Source of the DNA: Phycisphaerales bacterium
GTDB lineage: Bacteria; Planctomycetota; Phycisphaerae; Phycisphaerales; UBA1924
Direction: 5' to 3'
DNA length: 35,661 bases
Assembly (NCBI GenBank): GCA_019750095.1
Contig: JAIEOW010000006.1
Coordinates: forward strand, 1-35,661
Position numbers and translations under genes: made by a program. Every line of letters starts with the position of its first letter. The stretch's first letter is position 1. This document shows, one piece after another, positions 21,975 through 31,479 of the stretch. Below the pieces are notes generated by a model. It was not told where the DNA came from. It worked only from the letters and a program-made list of their open reading frames with translations, and ran no database searches.

Positions 21975-22628
21975 AGCGGGCCGCCGCCTTCCGTGCGACG
22001 ATGGACCCCTGGGAAAACAACCTACGAACACGATATCCGCCCGGATGCCCCCAAATGGGCCTCAGGACCGAGAAATCGCGGTCCGTAACGTACTGGACTC
22101 AACTCCGTCTGTCAATCGCGCTCAAAATGCGGTGGAACGACGCCCGTCTTACAGGATTCTTTGTGTGGATCGGTCAATCTGCGTGTGCCCAACCGGCCGC
22201 AGGTGCCGCCATCGGCTCGGCAAAGCCGGGTTGTCCTGCCCAAGACTGGGGGGTGTTCGTTGCAAACGATTGAGCTTCATACGCCAAAGAAGGTTTGGCG
22301 GCAGTTTTGCCAGCGATTTGCGCGTCTAAGGGCCAGACTTTACCCGGTCTTGGTATGGCGCGTCGGTCCCGGCGGACGGGCTTCAGTCCCTGTCCGGCCT
22401 GGTGCGGCTGATTGCCCCCCCGTTTCCGGCTCCTCGGCGTAACCGGCTGAGTCCGGATAGGTGATTTGCTCCGCGAGTTCGGAGCGACCGTCAAGACCCC
22501 CCCGTGGGCGGTCGATCAACGTGCGTCACCGGACTCGCCGCATGTGTGTGCAGCGGCCAAGTGTGCCCGGATCAGTTTCGAGAGAACTGAGCAGAGATTC
22601 AAAGACCATACCACCCACCGAGGTTCCC
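21975..22628 (+). promoter_or_regulatory. Long hairpin-rich leader or promoter region of the response regulator
   Basis: About 650 bases have no convincing gene. Hairpins seen on reading: GGACCG with CGGTCC (22065-22084), CGGACGGG with CCC-T-GTCCG (about 22373-22396), and GCTCCG with CGGAGC (22468-22485), followed by CGACCG with CGGTCG (about 22485-22514). The last three cluster within 150 bases and could form a folded 5' leader. None matches a riboswitch or housekeeping RNA that I can recognise. A long in-frame extension back to 22461 lacks a ribosome site and protein-like composition. Confidence 0.4.
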
Positions 22629-23210
22629 ATGCATTCGTTTGACAAGGACGTTCTGACAACCGGCGAGGTGGCCAAGATCTGCAACGTTGCGCCGCGCACC
22701 GTGAGCAAGTGGTTTGACACCGGCGTGCTCAAGGGGTATCGCATCCCCGGTTCCAAGGACCGTCGCATTCCCGTGAGCCAGCTCATGCGGTTCATGAAGG
22801 AGCACGGGATTCCGTTTGACGGGATCGCCGGCGGCAAGACGCGGATTCTGATCGTCGACGACGATCAGGAGATCGTGGACGTGCTGAGCAAGGTGCTGGC
22901 CGATCGAACGAACTATGAGGTTCGGACGGCTCTCAACGGGTTCCAGGCGGGTATGGAGGCCGAGCGGTTCAAGCCGCACGTCATGCTGCTGGACATCCAC
23001 CTTGGCGAGAGCGACGCGCGGAATCTGGCGAACTTCGTGCGCTCGGACGAAGAGCTGCAGATGTGCAAGATCATCGCGATGAGCGGGAAGCTGACCGACG
23101 GGCAGCTCACGACGCTCAAGACGCAGGGCTTTGACAGCTTCCTGAAGAAGCCGTTCGCCGTGCGGGCGGCGGTGGAAGCGATCGAGAACGCCACGGCGAT
23201 CGTGACCTGA
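22629..23210 (+). CDS. Response regulator: excisionase/MerR-type HTH plus receiver domain
   Basis: A 193-aa protein starting at ATG 22629, with GAGG 6 bases upstream. Residues about 8-58 are an excisionase/MerR-like DNA-binding fold (TTGEVAKICNVAPRTVSKW, then RIPVSQLMRFMKEHG). Residues about 71-190 are a receiver domain with a complete set of key residues: acidic cluster D77-D79 (ILIVDDD), phospho-acceptor D122 (MLLDIHL), S152 (AMSGK) and K174 (KKPF). It is thus expected to be phosphorylated by a histidine kinase and to bind DNA. HTH before REC is the reverse of the usual order, but this arrangement is familiar in planctomycetes and related groups. No kinase gene is near, so its partner is elsewhere. 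It sits convergent to the 2497-aa surface protein, and a strong terminator follows at 23240. Confidence 0.92.
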   Translation: MHSFDKDVLTTGEVAKICNVAPRTVSKWFDTGVLKGYRIPGSKDRRIPVSQLMRFMKEHGIPFDGIAGGKTRILIVDDDQEIVDVLSKVLADRTNYEVRTALNGFQAGMEAERFKPHVMLLDIHLGESDARNLANFVRSDEELQMCKIIAMSGKLTDGQLTTLKTQGFDSFLKKPFAVRAAVEAIENATAIVT

Positions 23211-23239
23211 GAACGGACGCCGAATCTGATCTGAACCAT

Positions 23240-23262
23240 GGGCACCGAAAGGTGCCCTTTTT
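23240..23262 (+). terminator. Intrinsic terminator of the response regulator gene
   Basis: GGGCACC and GGTGCCC form a perfect 7-bp stem with a GAAA tetraloop, followed directly by TTTTT. It lies 30 bases after the stop codon. This is a textbook rho-independent terminator. Confidence 0.92.
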
Positions 23263-23440
23263 CGTGCGCGATTCGAACGGCGATTTCGAGTGGAGAGCGG
23301 AACGCGGAGTGGAAGGAGTACGCGGAGGAACGCGGAGAATGCACCGGAATCGCCCGCGATCTGATGCCCCTGGACTTCTTCGCGATCTTCGCGTCCTTCG
23401 ATAACTTCGCGTTCAGATTTCGGCTTTGGAGAACACGGGT

Positions 23441-23476
23441 GAATAAAAGCGGGCGTGACCGGATGGTCACGCCCGC
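23441..23476 (-). terminator. Intrinsic terminator of the 2497-aa surface protein gene
   Basis: GCGGGCGTGACC (23449-23460) and GGTCACGCCCGC (23465-23476) form a perfect 12-bp stem with a 4-base loop. On the minus strand it is followed by TTTTATTC, and it begins 32 bases after the stop at 23509. Confidence 0.9.
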
Positions 23477-23508
23477 GAGGGAAGGTTTGGATGTGGTCGC
23501 TCGGGCGA

Positions 23509-26500
23509 TCAGATGATCGTGGCGAGCGGGGTGGTGAGGCCGATGGGCGAGCCGAGGGCCGACCAGCCGCCGTTGAGGAAGAGGTCGTAGTGGGTCATGC
23601 TGGCCACGAAGGGCGTGGCGCTGTCGACGACCAGGCTGAAGGCGGTCGCGTTGGGACGGCTGAGGATGGCGGGCTGCTGATCGATCGAGACGAAGGCGAA
23701 GGAACCAGCCCCGACGCGGACGGTCGTGGTCGCGGTGGGTGAGCCATCGGCGAAGAGGAAGCGGACGGAGATGTCGATCGCGACCTGCGAGGGGTTGAAG
23801 AGGCCGAGCTGCTCGATGTAGGTGATGCCTGCGGAGGCGGGGTTAATGAAGAGGTCGCCGAAGAAGAACTGGCGTGCCGCGCTGGTGGCGGTGGTGGAGA
23901 AGTTGGCGTCGCCGCGCTGATATTCGAAGACGCTGAAGGTGACGCCGACGTTGGAGGAGTAGCTGATGCCTGCGGTCTGGCCTGGGATGAGGCCGAGGTC
24001 GCTGAGTGCAAGGGTGAACTGGCGGCCGGGCTGGACATTGACGACGCGGACGACGCGTGGGATGTCGGTGCGTGCGTAGTCGGCGACGATGGTCACGATG
24101 GCGGTGTTGGTGTTGGTGTTGAGGATGGAGAGGTTGCTGGCGACGCCGGCGCCGGAAGAGACGTTGGTGACCACGCCGCGGGTTGCGCCGCCGTCGGCAT
24201 CGCCCAGCAGACCGTCGCCGCCGTTGCGGCTGAGGTTGTAGCTGGAGAGGGAGCTGACGATGGGCTGGTCGGAGGTGATCCTGACGCCGAAGCGGCCGGT
24301 GCGTGGGACGCGGCCGTCGCCATCGACGTTGATGCCGCCGCGACGCTTGGCGTCAACGGTCTGGTTGAAAGTGAACTGGGCGCCGTCCTGGTAGTAGAGC
24401 GTGATGTTGAGGTTGGCGGCGACGTTGCCGGGGTTGTAGAAGAGGAGGAAGTCGCGGAAGGAGTTGCGGTCCTTGTTCACCTCGGCGAAGGTCCAGGTGG
24501 ACGAGACGCGGTTGGTGAAGGCCTCACCGATGGAGGCCGAGAAGTCATAGTGGCTGAAGGTTGCCCCCAGCGGGCCGGTGGAGCGGATCTCCAGGGCATA
24601 CGGCACGCCGACGCGGACGAGGGCGGCGGCGAGGTTGCTGCGGGTGGTGACGGTCAGGCCGCCGCGGCTGTTGGCGGCGATGTTGCCGGTGAAGATCGGC
24701 ACATCGGGGTTGTCGCCGACTTCGTACCGTGCGAAGACCTGATAGTCGACGGCGAAGGTGTTGGGATTGACGATCGGGACGAACTCGTCGATCGTTGCGC
24801 CAGCGAAGCCCTCTGGGAAGTAGAGGAAGTGCTGCAGGGGCTGGGTGGCGGCGCGGAGGGTGTAGGTGCCGGTGGCGGCACCGACGGGCTCGACGAGGAT
24901 GTAGTAGAACTCGCCAGCGTTGGCCGTGAAGCGGACCGCGGCGGTGGCCCCGAGGATGCCCGCGGAGTCAGAGAGGATCTGAACTCGGGAAGAGTTGAAG
25001 ATCTTGATCTGGCCATCGACCAGGCCGCCGGAGGGCGTGGAGAGCTGGATATCGATCAGGCCGCTGCCGGCGATGTTGAGCCGGAAGAGGTCGGTATCGC
25101 CGGAGGTGTTGATGACGCCGGTGATCTCGCCGTTGCCGGTGCGTGTGTCGGTACCGATGACGGCCCGAGCGTCGGCATCGTTGAACTCGCCGGCGTTGGG
25201 AAAGTCGTCGGGCTGAGGACCGGGGCCGCCACCACCGGGGATGCTGCTGGTGATCGTGACGGAGTAAGACCCGACGGCGGTCGCGCCCGAGGCGGTTGTC
25301 GCCGCGAGCACGAGCACGTAGAAACGGGCGGCGAGAGCGTTGAAGTTGACGACGGCGGAGTCGCCGTTGCCATTGACATCAAACGTCTGCACCTGCGAGG
25401 CGTTGAAGATGATGATGCGGGGGTTGAGGTTGGACTGCGGCGTGGTGATGCGGACAGTTGCCGGACCGGCGGCGAGGGCGTCGAAGCGGAAGAGGTCCGA
25501 ATCGCCGGTGGGGACGAGGATGCCGGTGAGTGAGCCGACGCCGTTGGTCGAGGAGAGGACGATGTTGGTCGCGCCGGTGAAGTCGGACGGAGCGGGAGTT
25601 GCCGTGCCCGGGGTGGGCAGGAAGTCGTCGATCGGATCGGTGTTGACCGAGAGGGTGTACGCACCGGTGTCGGTGGCACCGCCGGGGATCGGCGTGGGGA
25701 GCGAGACCAGCACGTAGTACTGCTGGCCCTGGGAGATGCTTGGAATGTTGGCGGTAATGGAGTTGGCGGTGGTGACGAACGTGACGCCCGCGAGCGGGAC
25801 GTTGTTGCTGTCGAGGATGGTGAGGTTGAGCGCGAGCGTTGAGCCGGTTGCACGGGCCAGGACGACTCGGCCCGTGCCGGTGGCGGGCGCGGTGAAACGG
25901 AAGAGGTCGTTGTCGGTGTTGCGCTCGATGCCACCAGTCGCGGAGCCGCTGGACGTGAAGTTGATCTGATCCAGGGTGAGATCGATGATCGTGCCGGCGG
26001 GGAAGTCGAGGCGGTTGGGGTGGTCGTCGGTGGGGGCGACATTCACCTGAAGGGTGTAGCGCCCGAAGTTGGTCACCGGGTCTGACGCCCGGACGACGAC
26101 GAAGTAGGTCTGGCCCTGAGTGACGGAGAAGGTGGCCTGCGCGTCGAAGTTGCTGCCGCTGATGTCGTCATTGCGGGCGACGATCAGGAGCACGTTCTGG
26201 CCCAGGCCGTCCTGACCGATTTCATAGACGATGACCGTGGGGTCCATCGTGGTGTCGACGCGGTTGACCTGCACGGTGGCGAACTCAAAAGCCTCGGCGG
26301 TGAAGGTGAAGATGTCGGTGTCATCGGGCGACTCGATCGACCCGCGGGCGGCGGTGATCGCGCCGGAAGTTCCCGGCTGGCCGTAAAGACCGAGGAAGCG
26401 GTTGAGCTGCAGCGGTGCGGCGTTGGCCCAGCCGGCGATGGTGTCGTTCTGATCGTTGGGGGTCGCGTCGGAGAAGGGTTGATCGTCGGTGGCGACCGGG

Positions 26501-29500
26501 GTGGTGACATCCACGACGTACCCGCCCTGGCTGGCGGTGCCGTCGACGACGACAAAGAACCGCTCGCCCTTCTGCACCGGGAAGTTGACCACGGCCGCTT
26601 GGCCTGGGGAGCCGGCGCCGGTGGCGAGCTGATTGGTCACGCCCGTGACGGGATCGAACTGGAAGATGCGAACGCGTGGGGCGAGAAGCGGATCGGTCGG
26701 CGTGATGCGGACCTGGCTCTGGCCGCGTTCCATCGCGTAGAACTGGAAGGTGTCGGCGTCATTGGGGTTGGCAAATGGGCCGGTGGGGATGTTCTGAACG
26801 ATGCCGGAGATGGAACCCGTGCCGGTCTGATTGTTGATCGGGATTGGCGTTCCGCCGGCGCTGGTGATGAAGGTGGGAGAGAAGCCGTCGGGGAAGTGAT
26901 CATCGACGCCGTTGAGTGAGGGCGTTGTGTTGATGATCAGGTCGTACGCGCCGGTGGCGAAGCGATAGTCGACGAGGTTCGGGTTGTTGGCAAAGAGGGC
27001 GCGGAACGCGCTCTCCACCTGGATGAAGTAGGTTCGGCCGCGTTCGACGGGGATGATGATGCGGGGATCGTCACGGGTGAAGAAGCGGAGGCCGTTGTCA
27101 CCCGGAGGTGTCGGTGTCGGGGCCTGGATGTCGTCATCAAACGCCGAGATCGGGACGAATGCGCCCTGTGGGCCGACGGCGGGATTCGAGTCAGAGAAAC
27201 CGAGTTGGACCTGATCGTTGTCGAAGACGCGAATGGCACCGTGGAGCGGGCTGTCAAAGGTTTTGGAGATGCCGAAATCGTTGACGATGGCACCGGTGAG
27301 GACGTTGGTGATCGTCTCGCGGAAGGCAGAAGTGATGCCCTTGGTGGCGATTCGGATCTCGGCCGCGCCGTCGTTCTGGGCGCGGAACTTGTAGACATGC
27401 GTCTCATTCGGTTGCGAAATGATGGAAAGGTCCTGGAGCCGGACAATGGAGAGCCCAGCGGGGGTCAGGACGAAGTTGGTGTTGGTAAAGGCAGAGGGCT
27501 GAGCACCGAGCGGGTCGAGGAAGTTGTGGCCCTGGCCGCGACCATTGGGAGTGATCTCGGGGGCGTTGGCAAAGCCGCCCTGACCCGGTGGTGTGCCGGT
27601 GGTGGAGTCGGGCGCGATGTTCGTGCCAGTACCGTCCACCGGCGGGTTGGAGTCGGTGATGACGTTGAGTGTGTAGCGGCCAGTGCCGGCGCCGCCGACT
27701 TCGACGTAATAGACCTCGCCACCCCAGACGGGGAAAGTGAGGTCGGCCATGACGCCCGGAGCGAGCGAGGGGTCGAGCGCGCCAGCAGGGTCTGGATTGG
27801 GCGCGGCGATGGTGTCGTTGGTATAGACAAGGTTCTGGTTGGAATCGAAGACGCGGATTGTCCCGTTGAATCGGCCGTCAAAACCGGCGTTGAGCGTCAG
27901 GCGGGCACGGCTGGCAGCTCGCTCGCGGCGATCCCATTGGCCGGTGACCTGATCAGCGAAAGGTGCCAGAGCAAAGACGCTGGTCGTTGTGAAGACAGGG
28001 GGGGCGTCGGAGATGCCGGCGACGCCCGTCTGCATCGGGAACCAGTTCGGACCCATTTGTCCGACGAAGAAGCGTGCGACGCGGTTGGCGTTGTTGCCGT
28101 TGATCTGCGTGAAATCGCCGCCGGCGTAGAGGACTTCGTAACCGGGGGTGTAGACGGGTTCGGCGGGTGTGCCGGTGGTGCCGTCTTCGAACGCGGTGAG
28201 TGAGCGGACGGGGCCGTTGGTCGGGAAGGCGGCAGCGACGGTCTCAGCGGGATTGATGAACTGCACGAAGCCGTTGGCGGCGTTGGCGTTGCTCTGGCCG
28301 CCGATAGCGAGGAACGGCACGGTTCCGGTGGTGGCACCGTCGGTCGTTGGGCGGTGCACGGTCATCGCGAGCACTGGACCATTGATGCCACCGATGGCCG
28401 CAAGGTTGGTGGCGCGGGAGGTGTCGTAGCTCTGAAGGAAAACGCCGCCGGTGAATGAGCCGCCGAGATAGAGGCGCGGCGGGACTGCGACCGGCGGGTT
28501 GCCGGCGGAAGCGGGGGAGTCGTACACCGCCAGAGAGTTGACTGTGCCGTTGACGCCGGTGATGGCGGCAAAGGCAAATGGGGTCATGGGATCGGCGTCG
28601 ATCTTGCCCCATCGCACGAGGTTGTTGGAGGTGCCGGTGAACGAGCCGCCGATATAAAGCCCTGCGGGCGCATCTGGGGGCTGCATGCCCATGGGGGGCG
28701 TGGGTGGCTGAGGGGGGTCGTAGACCGTGAGCGCGAAGACGCCGCCGGTGGCACCGGTGGCGGTGACACCGTTGCCGATGGGCGAGAAGAAGGCAGCGCC
28801 GGTGCCGTTTGTCTGGACACCGATGGCACCAACATTGTTTGAGCCGAAGCCTGCAAGCTGCGTGAAGCGGCCGCCGATGATGAGCTCGGCGGTCATGCTG
28901 GTGTCGCCGTTGACGTTGGGAGCGACATCAAAGGTAGTGAACGCGAAGATGGGGCCGTTGGTGCCGAAGGCGGGCGAGAGGGGATTGCCCAGAGCGTCGA
29001 AGCCGTAGGTGGTCTCCCAGGAGTACTCGCCGAGGTTTGGATTGAAAACGCGGAAGGCGAGGTTCTGAGCGGGCTGACCATTGAGCAAAGTGAACTGGCC
29101 GCCGGCAACAAGAACCGGGAGCAGAGCCCCCGCCCCGTCTGGGTCCCAAGAGGTGTACGCAAAGATGGGGCCGTTGAAAGGGCCGTCCGTGAACATCCCT
29201 GAACCAGGCGGGGACTCTTGGCGAGCGATGCCAGAGTGCCACCAAGTGCCAGCATCCCAGATGGTGGCGTTGCTGCGGGTGACGGGGTTGCCAGTGCGGC
29301 GATCGTTGCCAGCGGTGAGGAAGTTGCCGCCGACGTAGAGAGCTTGGCCCTGGTTGCCGTCATCGCCGCCGAAGCGGCCGAGCTGGCTTACCGGTGCGGT
29401 GAACTGGAAGAGGTCGGTGTCGCCTCCCCGGAAGAGTCGGCCCGAGCCCACGCCGTTCTGCACCCAGGCGCGGTCGTCGAGCGGGTTGCCGAAGGGGTCG

Positions 29501-31002
29501 TTGAGCTGCGTCGGCGCATTGAAGCGAATGGGTGTGGCGAGTGGCCAATCCAGTGAGTTGTTCGGCGGGGTGTTGATGTGATCGTCGACGCCCTGGTTTT
29601 CGTCGAAGGTGTGCTGGGCTTCGACAAGGATCTGGATGCCGCCATCGACCGGGTTATCGAAGTCTTCGACGATCAAGAAGTACTGCTGACCGCCTTCGAC
29701 GGGGACGACGAGCTGGGCAAATCCGGTGCCCTTGTTGAAGTCGATGGACTGGCCAGCGGCGTTGAAGAACCGCACCGCGGGCTGGGTGAGGGGGGGAATG
29801 AGCCCGATGGGAACGCCGAGCACCGAGACAATCCCAACGCCCGTACCTTGTGAAGTAAAGCTGTACAGCAGCGTTCCGCCACCTTGAGGCGGAATGGCGG
29901 TCGGCGGTGCAGGTGGGGGCGGGAATGGGGCGCCGATGGGTGTGACGACTTCTGGATTTGACTGCCCGAGACGCGTCTGCGCGTTGACGTTGATGACGGT
30001 GGCTTCTGTTTGGACCGAGACGACAGCCGTGCCGATGGGAGCACCGTTGGCCGGTGCCCGCAGATCGTCAGAGCGAACGCGGACGTAATAGGTCTGCGAC
30101 GGGGCGGAGCGCAGGGTGAGGAACGAGTCGGTGAGGCGGCCGGCGTCGGTGTCCTGGCGCAGGAAGCCGCGGAGGGAACTCTGGTTCACCTGCGACCCGT
30201 ACACGTCGAGGTGCGGATTCAGCAGCGTGTTGTTGAGAGAGTTGGCCTTGAAGACGGCCAGCGAGTCAGCGGGCGCATTGGCGCGAGTCTGGACGCGATA
30301 GACGATGTCTTCCTGGCGGAAGCCGATCTGGGCTTCGAGCGCGCCTTCGCCGATGCGACCGTTCATGGCGTTCGTATTCAATGGCATGTCGATGACGGAG
30401 GCATCGATGAACACTCGATAGCCGCCCGTCGCGGTTCGGCCACCTGCGATCGTTGTGTCGGAGAGAACGCGTGCGTAGAAGGTGGCCCCGGTGTCGCCTT
30501 CAAAGCCGACCCATGCATCGGGCGCGAGGCCGCCGCCGAGGCCGGTGGAGAGGGTGCTGTTGTTGGAGCCGGTGGCGACGAGCACGCCGGCGTTGTCGTA
30601 GATTTCGATGCGGGTGTCGAGCGTGCTGCCACGGGCGATGGTGTCGGCGAGCACGGTGACGAAGTCACGGGTTCGGCCGGGGGTCGCGGGGATCACAAAG
30701 CGGAAGAGATCGCCGGTATCGCCGGCGGCGATTGCACCGTCCACCTGACCGCGACCGCGGAGCTTGTCGGTTGCAGCGGCCCCGGTGTTCAAGGCGACCA
30801 GCGTGCCCTGTCCCGGCACCCATGGTGCGGGGAGGCCGACGTGATCGCCGTCCAGGAGCATTCGGTTTTCGAGTTGCTCCATCCCTGACCAAGGGCGGCC
30901 AGCACTGTGCGCGATGCGGCGCGCCGAGGGGCGCGGCCGAATGGCGACAGCGTCGGTTGAGGAAGCGGAAAGGAGTCGGCGAAACAGATTCAGATCGATC
31001 AT
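23509..31002 (-). CDS. Giant LEPR-XLL-like surface protein with PPC-like modules and a propeller-like insert
   Basis: A 2497-aa protein. The ATG at 31002 has GGAG about 8 bases upstream. No classical signal peptide is seen. Residues about 39-52 carry MEQLENRMLLDGD, a variant of the LEPR-XLL motif found near the N-terminus of giant planctomycete exoproteins. About ten PPC-like beta domains follow from 65 to 2055, with the recurring core DTDLFRFTAP and a later strand such as YYVEVGGAGTGRYTL. One of them, at about 530-1030, is interrupted by propeller-like repeats with LYVGGNFLTAG and LYLGGSFTGG (about 553-991). The last 440 residues are four repeats of about 110 aa, with LFYNPGN, LGLFNPS and endings such as FSHYDF and MTHYDL, resembling DUF5719-type domains. 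There is no dockerin-like or PEP-CTERM-like tail; the chain ends PLATII. It is probably a cell-envelope or matrix protein. Confidence 0.93.
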   Translation of the reverse strand: MIDLNLFRRLLSASSTDAVAIRPRPSARRIAHSAGRPWSGMEQLENRMLLDGDHVGLPAPWVPGQGTLVALNTGAAATDKLRGRGQVDGAIAAGDTGDLFRFVIPATPGRTRDFVTVLADTIARGSTLDTRIEIYDNAGVLVATGSNNSTLSTGLGGGLAPDAWVGFEGDTGATFYARVLSDTTIAGGRTATGGYRVFIDASVIDMPLNTNAMNGRIGEGALEAQIGFRQEDIVYRVQTRANAPADSLAVFKANSLNNTLLNPHLDVYGSQVNQSSLRGFLRQDTDAGRLTDSFLTLRSAPSQTYYVRVRSDDLRAPANGAPIGTAVVSVQTEATVINVNAQTRLGQSNPEVVTPIGAPFPPPPAPPTAIPPQGGGTLLYSFTSQGTGVGIVSVLGVPIGLIPPLTQPAVRFFNAAGQSIDFNKGTGFAQLVVPVEGGQQYFLIVEDFDNPVDGGIQILVEAQHTFDENQGVDDHINTPPNNSLDWPLATPIRFNAPTQLNDPFGNPLDDRAWVQNGVGSGRLFRGGDTDLFQFTAPVSQLGRFGGDDGNQGQALYVGGNFLTAGNDRRTGNPVTRSNATIWDAGTWWHSGIARQESPPGSGMFTDGPFNGPIFAYTSWDPDGAGALLPVLVAGGQFTLLNGQPAQNLAFRVFNPNLGEYSWETTYGFDALGNPLSPAFGTNGPIFAFTTFDVAPNVNGDTSMTAELIIGGRFTQLAGFGSNNVGAIGVQTNGTGAAFFSPIGNGVTATGATGGVFALTVYDPPQPPTPPMGMQPPDAPAGLYIGGSFTGTSNNLVRWGKIDADPMTPFAFAAITGVNGTVNSLAVYDSPASAGNPPVAVPPRLYLGGSFTGGVFLQSYDTSRATNLAAIGGINGPVLAMTVHRPTTDGATTGTVPFLAIGGQSNANAANGFVQFINPAETVAAAFPTNGPVRSLTAFEDGTTGTPAEPVYTPGYEVLYAGGDFTQINGNNANRVARFFVGQMGPNWFPMQTGVAGISDAPPVFTTTSVFALAPFADQVTGQWDRRERAASRARLTLNAGFDGRFNGTIRVFDSNQNLVYTNDTIAAPNPDPAGALDPSLAPGVMADLTFPVWGGEVYYVEVGGAGTGRYTLNVITDSNPPVDGTGTNIAPDSTTGTPPGQGGFANAPEITPNGRGQGHNFLDPLGAQPSAFTNTNFVLTPAGLSIVRLQDLSIISQPNETHVYKFRAQNDGAAEIRIATKGITSAFRETITNVLTGAIVNDFGISKTFDSPLHGAIRVFDNDQVQLGFSDSNPAVGPQGAFVPISAFDDDIQAPTPTPPGDNGLRFFTRDDPRIIIPVERGRTYFIQVESAFRALFANNPNLVDYRFATGAYDLIINTTPSLNGVDDHFPDGFSPTFITSAGGTPIPINNQTGTGSISGIVQNIPTGPFANPNDADTFQFYAMERGQSQVRITPTDPLLAPRVRIFQFDPVTGVTNQLATGAGSPGQAAVVNFPVQKGERFFVVVDGTASQGGYVVDVTTPVATDDQPFSDATPNDQNDTIAGWANAAPLQLNRFLGLYGQPGTSGAITAARGSIESPDDTDIFTFTAEAFEFATVQVNRVDTTMDPTVIVYEIGQDGLGQNVLLIVARNDDISGSNFDAQATFSVTQGQTYFVVVRASDPVTNFGRYTLQVNVAPTDDHPNRLDFPAGTIIDLTLDQINFTSSGSATGGIERNTDNDLFRFTAPATGTGRVVLARATGSTLALNLTILDSNNVPLAGVTFVTTANSITANIPSISQGQQYYVLVSLPTPIPGGATDTGAYTLSVNTDPIDDFLPTPGTATPAPSDFTGATNIVLSSTNGVGSLTGILVPTGDSDLFRFDALAAGPATVRITTPQSNLNPRIIIFNASQVQTFDVNGNGDSAVVNFNALAARFYVLVLAATTASGATAVGSYSVTITSSIPGGGGPGPQPDDFPNAGEFNDADARAVIGTDTRTGNGEITGVINTSGDTDLFRLNIAGSGLIDIQLSTPSGGLVDGQIKIFNSSRVQILSDSAGILGATAAVRFTANAGEFYYILVEPVGAATGTYTLRAATQPLQHFLYFPEGFAGATIDEFVPIVNPNTFAVDYQVFARYEVGDNPDVPIFTGNIAANSRGGLTVTTRSNLAAALVRVGVPYALEIRSTGPLGATFSHYDFSASIGEAFTNRVSSTWTFAEVNKDRNSFRDFLLFYNPGNVAANLNITLYYQDGAQFTFNQTVDAKRRGGINVDGDGRVPRTGRFGVRITSDQPIVSSLSSYNLSRNGGDGLLGDADGGATRGVVTNVSSGAGVASNLSILNTNTNTAIVTIVADYARTDIPRVVRVVNVQPGRQFTLALSDLGLIPGQTAGISYSSNVGVTFSVFEYQRGDANFSTTATSAARQFFFGDLFINPASAGITYIEQLGLFNPSQVAIDISVRFLFADGSPTATTTVRVGAGSFAFVSIDQQPAILSRPNATAFSLVVDSATPFVASMTHYDLFLNGGWSALGSPIGLTTPLATII

Positions 31003-31479
31003 CTCGGGCTCCAGGACCCAGCAAGCGTGCAACACGAACGAGAAGCTTCTCTCTATCTATACGACACGGACCGCAACGCCCTGCCCGCAATGAAAATGCA
31101 GACGTGGGGCGCGGCAGGCCGAGACCCCGACCAGACGCGTTTCAAGGCGTACAAGCCGGAGTGAACCTCCCAAGTACCCATCGTGTCCAGAACCAATGTC
31201 GCCCAGAGGCGGGCGCGATGCAAGAACGCTCGCGATTCGCCGCAAATGCGCCAACGGTTCCCGAATACCGAAACCCACCACCCTTGGGAGCAGGGATGGA
31301 TGCCGGCAGACGGGAAACCAGAATAGCAATCTCTTTGCAAGCATGCAGGGCCAACGGGAAGAAGCTCGCTCGGTCGGGTCTGTGGAATCTCTTCCGCGGG
31401 GGATCAATGGGTCCGGGGGTCTCCCCGTGGCTTCTGGAATCCTGTCGGTTTGGGGGGGCTGTGCCTGGCAGACATGGAG
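31003..31479 (-). promoter_or_regulatory. Intergenic region upstream of the giant surface protein gene
   Basis: These 477 bases have no credible gene. On the minus strand a TATAGA hexamer (31056-31061) lies about 54 bases before the start and could be a -10 box, though no good -35 was found. The perfect palindrome GAGAAGCTTCTC at 31040-31051 sits between it and the start codon and could be an operator. I saw no clear terminator for the racemase-like gene ending at 31480. Confidence 0.35.

Noticed and set aside
22370..22515. A known riboswitch or housekeeping RNA (cobalamin, TPP, c-di-GMP, RNase P, SRP)
   Set aside because: I looked for the conserved core strings of these classes and found none; only generic hairpins are visible.
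24550..25533. 327-codon plus-strand frame inside the 2497-aa gene
   Set aside because: Gly/Glu/Asp/Val-biased antisense shadow of PPC-like repeats. No independent start signal.
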